Source of the DNA: Brachypodius melanocephalos
Lineage: Eukaryota > Chordata > Aves > Passeriformes > Pycnonotidae
Direction of reading: 5' to 3'
Assembly: GCA_013398615.1 (NCBI GenBank)
Contig: VZSR01000680.1
Location: forward strand, 1,285,852-1,349,851
Length of the DNA: 64,000 nucleotides
The position numbers and the translations under genes are program-made. Under the pieces are notes generated by a model, which worked only from the letters and a program-made list of their open reading frames with translations, made no database searches and was not told the origin of the DNA. This document shows positions 56,580 to 64,000 of the stretch, one piece after another; the stretch's first letter is position 1, and each line of letters begins with the position of its first letter.

Positions 56580-59500
56580 TGAAAACTGTGTCACACGTTT
56601 CAGACCTACAGCAGGATTTTTCTTGTTCTGTGAGCTGGGCACAGATGTTTCAAACAGAGAAAAATGAGCCCACTCATTTTTACTTGTGCTGCACTTTTTG
56701 TCCCTTGGGATTTTGAGGGTGCTGTTCAGGTACTGCGCCTGGGTTCCCTGACATGTGAGTTAAGGATGTCAGGAGCAGAGAGGGGATATTGTACAATGGC
56801 AGCTTGATAGTCCCAAGTCATGAGGAGTCTGGGCATCGCTTCTCTCTTCATCAGTGATTCATCTGGAGTGGGTGAGGGAAGAATTACTCAGGCAGGAAAT
56901 CCCTGCTACCTCTGCCTGCATGATTTCAGGCATACCCAGAAAGTTTCTGCTCCTGAACTTTACAACCTTCCCTAAAACAAATGCCCACATCTGCTCTTAG
57001 CTAAATTAACAGTCTACCAAATAATCTGCTGCCAAACATGAGTTCTGTCAGCTGGAACTCCAAATACAGCTCCTAGGAAGATTCAGCCGCTGCCACCAGA
57101 ACTAAAAGCTCCTTTCATGCTTCACTGCAATATTTTAAGTGTTCACTGCATACAACCTGTCTTTAATTTGTTCATCGTTAAACTTTTTATTTTTGGTATT
57201 CTAAATAACTCAGAGTGAACAGAGACACATGTGTAAGCCCTCTGTTCTTAGTGCAGCATCTGCAAACTATCCTGTTATGATTTGTTTATAGATTGCCATG
57301 TAATCTGTAACCGTACTGTGATGGACAGTGAGATCAGAGTTCCCCCCATGCAAGGACACATTATTAAACATTATGCCTTGAGCAACTTACCAGCACCCTG
57401 ACAGAGTGTTTGCTGACTGGAAATATCAATCTCTTTTGAAAAATCGCTGCCTTCTCACTGCAAAACCAGTATTTTATAACCACTTGGGCTATTTTCTTTG
57501 CAAAAATGCATTACTTGGCTGCCAATATAGGAAACTTCAAGCAATCCTTAAAGTTTCCTTAAGATCCTTAAAGTAATGGGGGCTTCAGGCCCATTAGTTT
57601 CTATCTGCAGGCCACAGCCTTGGTAAATGTTTGTACATAGGTATATATGTACATAGGTTTATACATTACTCTCCAGATGTGCCTTGTGTTATTTCATGGC
57701 AGTGTCACAGGTTTCAAATCCAGCACATGCAGAAGCCTTGGCATGTCAGGGCCAATCAGAGACACATTTGCTGTCCTCATGAGGAGACAGAAGTCAGTAA
57801 GAGTGTGTTGAGATAATAAAGGAGGTTAGAAGGGTTTACTGTGTCACAGCAGAGGAGCGCTCATTTTTATAGTAATTAGTGTTACGGGAAATTCCTGGCA
57901 AAATTGTAACTCTTTGTTTGCTCCTTTCTTCACCTCCTCCAAATCCAAAGAGAAGAACCTGGCAGTATTTTTATTTATTGTTCGGTTATTGTTCACTGCT
58001 GGAGGGTGTAACTTGAGCTGAAGTCTCTCTAAAATTTCATTTGATTCCCTAGCCACAAGATGTTCTTAGCCAGTCTTTCCGTTCAGGCTGTGTCATGTAA
58101 GCCTTTGTCCTTTTTCTCTGAGTCTCTCAATGCCTTTGGTCAGCACCAGATTCTCCTGGAAATACTAATTTAATATCTCCCAACTTGAAATACCAGCTGA
58201 GCTTATACCAGTGATAGCTCTCAAAGATTTCTTCATCCAGAGTCAGAGCATGTACTTGAGGAAATTAAACATTTGTTAGTTGGGTACCAGATTATTTATA
58301 CTTGGATTATGATCAATCAGGCAAAAAAAATTTATGTAATCTAATTTTAGGTATTTCGAGCACATACCCAGTATGACTTTCCTGACCAGGTTGAAATCCT
58401 TTAAAGGATGCAATGCATTGCACCCTGAATGTGCCCAGTTTTCTCCAGCAGTTACAAAATGAGATCTGGATTTTCCTGTACATTTTCTAATAGCTAGAGC
58501 TGAAGGAGCTTAAAAAAATGGAAGACCAAACAGGAATGACAGAACTTTATCTCAAGAGTGCCTTAAATGCACCCTCAAGTTCTGACCTCCCAGGCCACTG
58601 CACTGCTGTTGCTGTGGTCATGAGTGTCTTGTCTTTCTTCATAGCTCTTTTGCAGAATTCAAGCAAAAGGAAGAAAATAAATCAAGTTCTGTTTCCAGTT
58701 TTCATCTCTTTACTTATTTGCCATCTCATGAGTACAGATATTAGTAAAGTGTGGATACAAGCATAAATATTCTATCTAGAGATCCTCCTGTTAATACTAG
58801 GGGAAAGAATTCTACCATATAACAGCTGACGTCTTACATTTATTACATTGAATTTTGCAGTAAGTAAAGAAAGATAAAAGTAGTACCTTTAATTCCTCTT
58901 CCATTTTCTCCAGGACAGGTCATGTCACTGAGGTCTGAATAATCCTCCAGAAGTTAAATTATGAAGATTACTGAAACAGGGCTTCAAAAAAAATATAATG
59001 ATATGGGCTTGAAAGTTGATTGAGGTTTTTAATAATGTCTTTAGAACTTGTGTTCTGCATTTGAACTGAAATGGGACTTCTAGCTGTTTCAATGCCTGGC
59101 ACTGATAACTAAATAACATTTCTTGATAAAGGTCTAAGAAAAGTGTGAAATGCAAGTGAGTCCTGGTTATATTTTCATTAAACCTCTCAACTAGATCTTA
59201 AAGCATCAGATAGTTTTGTATGCCTTTGGTTTTGACTACAAAAGTTTAGTCCCTCTCATAGGGAAGCACAGTTATACACTTAATAATTCAGCCTTTAAAA
59301 TGAAGGCTTCTATACTGTTTATTGGTTCATTTTGGGGTTTTTTTTAAAAAAAAACTACCGGGTACCAGCAACAGGTTGGAAAGCCTCTTGCCATTTTAAA
59401 AGAATACTTGAAGACATTTGAACCAAGAAAAAAATTTAATTGGAAGCATTAGATAGGAAACAATACACTACAGTAAAAAAACCTGGATTCAAATTATCTT

Positions 59501-60943
59501 TATGCCAGTTGTAATTAAAAGTTCAATTCTGGATACTCTCCTTCCTCAGAGAGTTCAGATCCAGAGCCAAAACTTTCTTTTGGAACTAATCTCTGTAACA
59601 GATGACTGATAAAACCAGCATAATGACATGTACATATCTACATGCACATAACTCCATTTTCACATGTGGAGGATTAGGTGAGGATCAGTTTAGATTTATT
59701 TTATGAAAAAGTGGTTTGAGTCCTTTCCCTGTCCTCCTCCCTGGCTCCTTCAGTCTGCTCAGATGTTTGTGCTGCACAAACAATGCAGAAAGCAAGACTG
59801 CTTTATTTATTTTTAGCAAGAAGATAAACGTTTTGGTTTCATTTCTTCCCTCTGTGTTCATCAATCAAACTAAACAGATGACCTAAAAATTGATGCAAAC
59901 AAATGGCGTCCCAAGTCCCTTTGTCCATTTTGTAATTGCATGCAGCAATCCCACAGAAGGTATTTTTGCATTTTCTTTTCTTTGCATGCATTGGTGATTC
60001 ACTCCTTAGAAGGGATTCACCCCTTTTAGGAGACGGAGAATTGACTGGTTTCTTGACCTTTTATCTCTGCGAGTAGAAATGCATGAACTCACTTGGAAAA
60101 AATATGAACCAAGCCAAAACATTACACAGGATAAAATTAATTCCAATTCTGAACATTCTGAGACTGAGGAGGGGGAAAAAAGGAAATGTATTTTCCCCCC
60201 TTTTCTTTTGGCTGATGCCCCTACAATTTGAAAGCAGCAAAATACCACAGCAGGGACTAAAGCTTTAAAGATGCAGCAAAACCTCATCACCTCAGGTGTC
60301 ATTGTGTTCCAGCCTTGCACAGATGGGCCTGAAATGAAATTTTAGGAAAAGTAGGTTGACACAAATGGTTTTGCCAGGTTTTAAGAGTCAGGGTGAGCAA
60401 AGGCTGCAGTTTTTCCACAGGACCAAGCTTTGTCCATCCTCCTGTGATCCTCGCTGGGAAGATGTCAGGTTGGTGAAGTTTGGTGTAAACTTCTTTATAG
60501 AGACCAAAGTATCTCAAAAGGACTTGAAACAGAGATTTGAATGTGGAGATTGCCACACTCCAGGCTTCACCACTCATTAAAGGTTTTCAGTTTTATTTCT
60601 TTTTTCCAATGATATTCCCAAAATGGAGCATGCTCCACAGGAAGCAGTTCACAAGTGCTGGCTGCAAGTATGGGGCTCCCTGGCCTGTGTCTGTCTGTAT
60701 GAAGGAGTTGTGCATTCTAGAAACATTGCTTTTTTGTACCAGGATCCCAGCAGAACATCTGGGAGCCTTGCTCAAGTGAAGTCCTTCAGCTTTTCTGTTC
60801 CAGAGTGTGGGAGCTCAGTCTGAGTGGTCTTTAAAACTGCTGGCCCTAGAGCAGCCAGCCTGGAAGATCCTGGATGGCTCAGAGCTCCCAGTGCCATGAA
60901 GCCTAAAATATTTATGGTTCCAGCAGTTTTCTGGGGGGCACCC

Positions 60944-60966
60944 AAAAAAAGAAAAAAAAAAAAAAA
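60944..60966. repeat. Poly-A tract (A7-G-A15)
   Basis: Seven adenines, one G, then fifteen adenines. Simple sequence. Confidence 0.9.
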
Positions 60967-62324
60967 GAGCATGCATTTAGAGAGCTTGAGCTGTTTTGCA
61001 ATGTAAAGTTACTATCACCCAGGTTTGGAGAAGAGATAATTTGAAATTATGAAATGGAGCCTGGTGAACATAATAGCAGGACTCATCAGGAGAGAGAGAC
61101 AGGGCATGTACCATAACACAGACAAAGACTCACAGACCTTCTGAATGACACCTGTTCTTCCACTGCATTCCCCAGTAGCTTGAGGAGGCTGCTGTTTATG
61201 CTGACTTTAGAGAAGGAGAAGTACCTCAATTAAATATCTAGTTGTTGCTGCCTTGTGGGGAAAAAGCCGTTTTCTGTAAGGAAATGTAATGGAATGTGCT
61301 TTACCTCCTGGGTAATGAGGCATTCCTCCTAGGTGATAACTCAGATGTTGATATCATGTTGTATCTGATTGAAGGCTGAGACTGGCTAATGAGCTGCAGT
61401 GACAGTGAAGAGTTTTTGCAAACCTTGCTGTGGAGTCTAAAAAATTCCATTACTTTGCCATTTGAGATAAATTATTTCCCAGAGCATCCTGAGAAAACAC
61501 TCAGAATGTGATACATACTTGAGAGTTCACAGTACTGGACCTGCTGACCTGGTGAAATGAAGATTTAAAGGTACAAGTGTAAAATAATTTGTGCAATTAA
61601 GGCTTTTTATCCTCTGGCTGTTTGCACTGCCCAGTATCTCAGTCTGCAGGGACTGTCTCAGCATGAGAAAGCGTGAAGGATGTGTGTGTGAAGGATGGCA
61701 AGAAGTCTCCATTTTTAAGTTCCTATGGAAGTTCCATCACGCTGAGTGCTGCAGAGCCCAAGTGCACAGATAGATGTTGCAATTTCGGATTGTCTTTTAA
61801 ATCTCTGGCGATTTTTCCATTCAGAAAGATACCCTTGTGAAGCAAAGGGAGAATGATGAATTTTCTGAAAGGATCCATTTGTATTGAACACCAGGCTTTT
61901 CTTGATTCTTGCAGGACTACAGGATTTGTTCCAAGGACCTATATAGCAACATGCAAATACCAGCAGCGTAACACCACCAGAGTCAAAGATTCCCCCAGTT
62001 TGCAGGGCTTGGGGTCTGAAGTCACCTCCCTGACTTAGGCACAGGAGGGGACAGTAATCTCAAGGCACAGTTCATGTTTCTAGCCATACTCAGAGGGAGC
62101 ATTACACAAAGCATGCTATGGCACTGAGAGAAAGACAGGATATTACTTGTAACTAACAGCTGCCCACCAGTGCAGTCCATTAGAAACTCAGTGAGTTGCT
62201 GAAGTGGGTTCTTTATCTTGGTGACCTTCCAAGGCAATCAGGGCCTTCTTGGAAGACCTTGAATCGGAAATGTTTGGATATAAGAAAAACAGCAGTGTGC
62301 AGCACACACTTCTGATCTCTCAGG

Positions 62325-62356
62325 GTTCACAGATTTGGAAGTTCACAGATTTGGAA
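62325..62356 (+). repeat. Perfect 16-bp tandem duplication
   Basis: GTTCACAGATTTGGAA occurs twice in immediate succession (62325-62340 and 62341-62356) with no mismatch. This implies a recent slippage or repair duplication. Confidence 0.95.
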
Positions 62357-64000
62357 GCCATATATAACTGTAGAAGACAGCCCTGAGATACTGTAGCTGC
62401 TGCATCAAGGTCATGGTGTTCTGGGAGCCAATTAAAATTATGCAAGATAGGCAGTTTAGGAAAGAATTCACATAGAGCTCAGGAAGGCGAAAAATCATGT
62501 GTATCATGAGCTCAAAGACTTTGTAAGATTAATTTTCCACTATCTCGTGATCTTGTAATAAGAGCGCAAAGTATTTTATATGTTTGATTTACTTATGGAT
62601 CAGAACTCAAGACTTTATTTTCTAAATCAGAATTTAAGATCTGACTTCCATTTAAGGGCAAAGTTTTGAGCTTGCCTTGGAGTATACACTGGTTACAGTG
62701 GGTTGTTAATTCACAGAGTGGGCAACAGTAATTCCTGAAACAGGTACACTTGGCACTCAGAACCCCATCTCCTTTCCTGGGGGCATGTGAGTGGAAGGTG
62801 GTAATGCCAGAGGTCATATAATCCAGAGCACTGGTCCTCACTTCCTCCAGAAGAACCATTGCATTTTTTTGGACCACTGCACTGTCTCTTAATTCCTAGA
62901 ACCTTTACAGAGGTAACTAGGAGCAGTACTACAAGCCAGAAGAATTGATTTACCATGGAAAGCTTGATATTTTGGATGGCGTTGTAACAGGCCTATTCCT
63001 ATCCTAGTTCTCTCTTAGTGCCTTTATCCTGAAGAACAAGACAAAAACGATTTCGCTGTCTACTGTATTTTAAGAACTGCTTTTATTGCTATGCTCTATA
63101 AAACCAAAAACTGCTGACGCAGGGGCTGGGATTTCATGGATGCTTTCAGCAGGTATTGCTGAATTCATGACCTGTGTTAGTTTATGCTGGGGACTGGGGT
63201 CTGTATCTGAGCTCAGGGCCCTGTTTTGCTGGCTGGAGAACAGAATGAACCCCCAAAGTGAAAAGGGTAAAGAAGAGCTCACAGTCCAAACAGGCGTACT
63301 GAAAGCTGGATTCCCTGAGAGCCAGCTGAGGAGCGGTTTGCAGATACTGTGTTAGTACCAACTATTTTCCTTTCCCTTTATATTTAAAAACTGCCTGAGG
63401 AGGAATTAGCTAGCCAAGAAAGACAAAAAACGAAGAGGGAGCACAAAAGCAAAGGGTGCAGGAGAAGCAGGAAGTGAGCAAGGTGGGGAGGCTGAGGAGC
63501 TCAGTGTAATGAATGTCATCCATCAGCAGACTGTGAAATGAAACTAGAATTGGATGGTTGCTGCAGTCTGGATGGCTCTTTGCTCACATGCAGGCCTCTC
63601 TGCTGAGAAAACCTCCTAGGCACACTCATGCTGCTGAAAAACCTCTGGGAGGGAAGGTGCAGGAAATGGGCCCTGGTTGCCTGCAGGTTGCCGTGGCACG
63701 GATGGCCAGGTTTGGTGGCAGCCAGTGTATCTCTGAGGCAGGCAGGGGAGCTGCAGCTGCCGTGGGTTGCCTGAAAGTCAGGTCTGAAGGTTTACAGGAT
63801 GGATTGTTGACTGCAGAAGTATCAAGAGGGGCAGAGCATCCCTTTCTAGCCCTGGTCAAAGGGATCTTCTTGGGTGTCACCTTGTGATTGCTCAGGAAGG
63901 AGATACTGTCACGAGCATTTCTTTGTCACAACCTAAAAGACAAATGCCATGTGTGAATCCCACCTGGAGGTGAAGGGGCAGAAAGCCCAACTCTGTCCAA

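Larger units (their letters stand above)
56580..64000. other. Non-coding stretch to the window end
   Basis: No named repeat or recognisable exon is seen. It contains an A15 run at 60952-60966, a 16-bp tandem duplication at 62325, and short open frames on both strands. One minus-strand frame at 62711-62956 begins with ATG and a hydrophobic start and is discussed as a finding only. Confidence 0.5.

Noticed and set aside
1..64000. CRISPR array, prokaryotic operon, phage or other compact gene system
   Set aside because: No regularly spaced direct repeats, no dense co-oriented genes and no ribosome-binding pattern are present. Repeat content and the CpG island identify vertebrate nuclear DNA.
1..64000. 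tRNA, rRNA or well-known microRNA genes
   Set aside because: No cloverleaf A/B-box pair, rRNA core or familiar mature microRNA sequence was recognised by eye. A covariance-model scan would be needed to exclude small RNAs fully.

Overview
This window looks like ordinary nuclear DNA of a bird, most likely a songbird. The clearest evidence is a set of CR1 LINE 3' ends (window edge at 1-72, and near 1.78, 5.96, 12.94 and 56.45 kb), including the CR1-type ATTCTATGATTCTCTGA terminus at 6264-6280. An avian-type retroviral LTR near 5.1-5.6 kb agrees with this. No Alu- or B1-like SINEs are seen, and interspersed repeats are sparse. No prokaryotic, plasmid or phage organisation is present. The many short open frames lack domain content, often lack an ATG, and behave as chance open frames.

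The left third (1-34.3 kb) is non-coding sequence. It carries CR1 fragments, one minus-strand LTR, simple repeats and a 100-N assembly gap (12432-12531). A few AT-rich stretches rich in homeodomain-type sites read like candidate conserved non-coding elements, notably 1480-1770 with a perfect interrupted palindrome at 1701-1716. No exon can be supported here.

The only strong gene-related signal is a CpG island at about 34.39-35.48 kb. It has a GC box, no evident TATA box, and a good plus-strand splice donor (exon end 35169, GT at 35170). It also has a second acceptor/donor pair (35239-35358) and one good minus-strand donor (34930-34931). Two short tandem repeats lie in its upstream half. The simplest reading is a housekeeping-type promoter with exon 1 on the plus strand and a long first intron filling the rest of the window. 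The gene cannot be named because no recognisable protein sequence is visible.

The right part (35.5-64 kb) is repeat-poor, T/G-rich on the plus strand, and contains an LTR fragment, a strong G-quadruplex motif, two TG/CA microsatellites with inverted-repeat structure, and a CR1 fragment. No recognisable coding exon was found there.

I found no convincing undescribed multi-gene system. The most checkable oddities are the 41-bp near-identical copies flanking the CpG island (33392 and 35937), the tandem repeat at the island edge, the palindromic element at 1701-1716, and the G-quadruplex at 45239.
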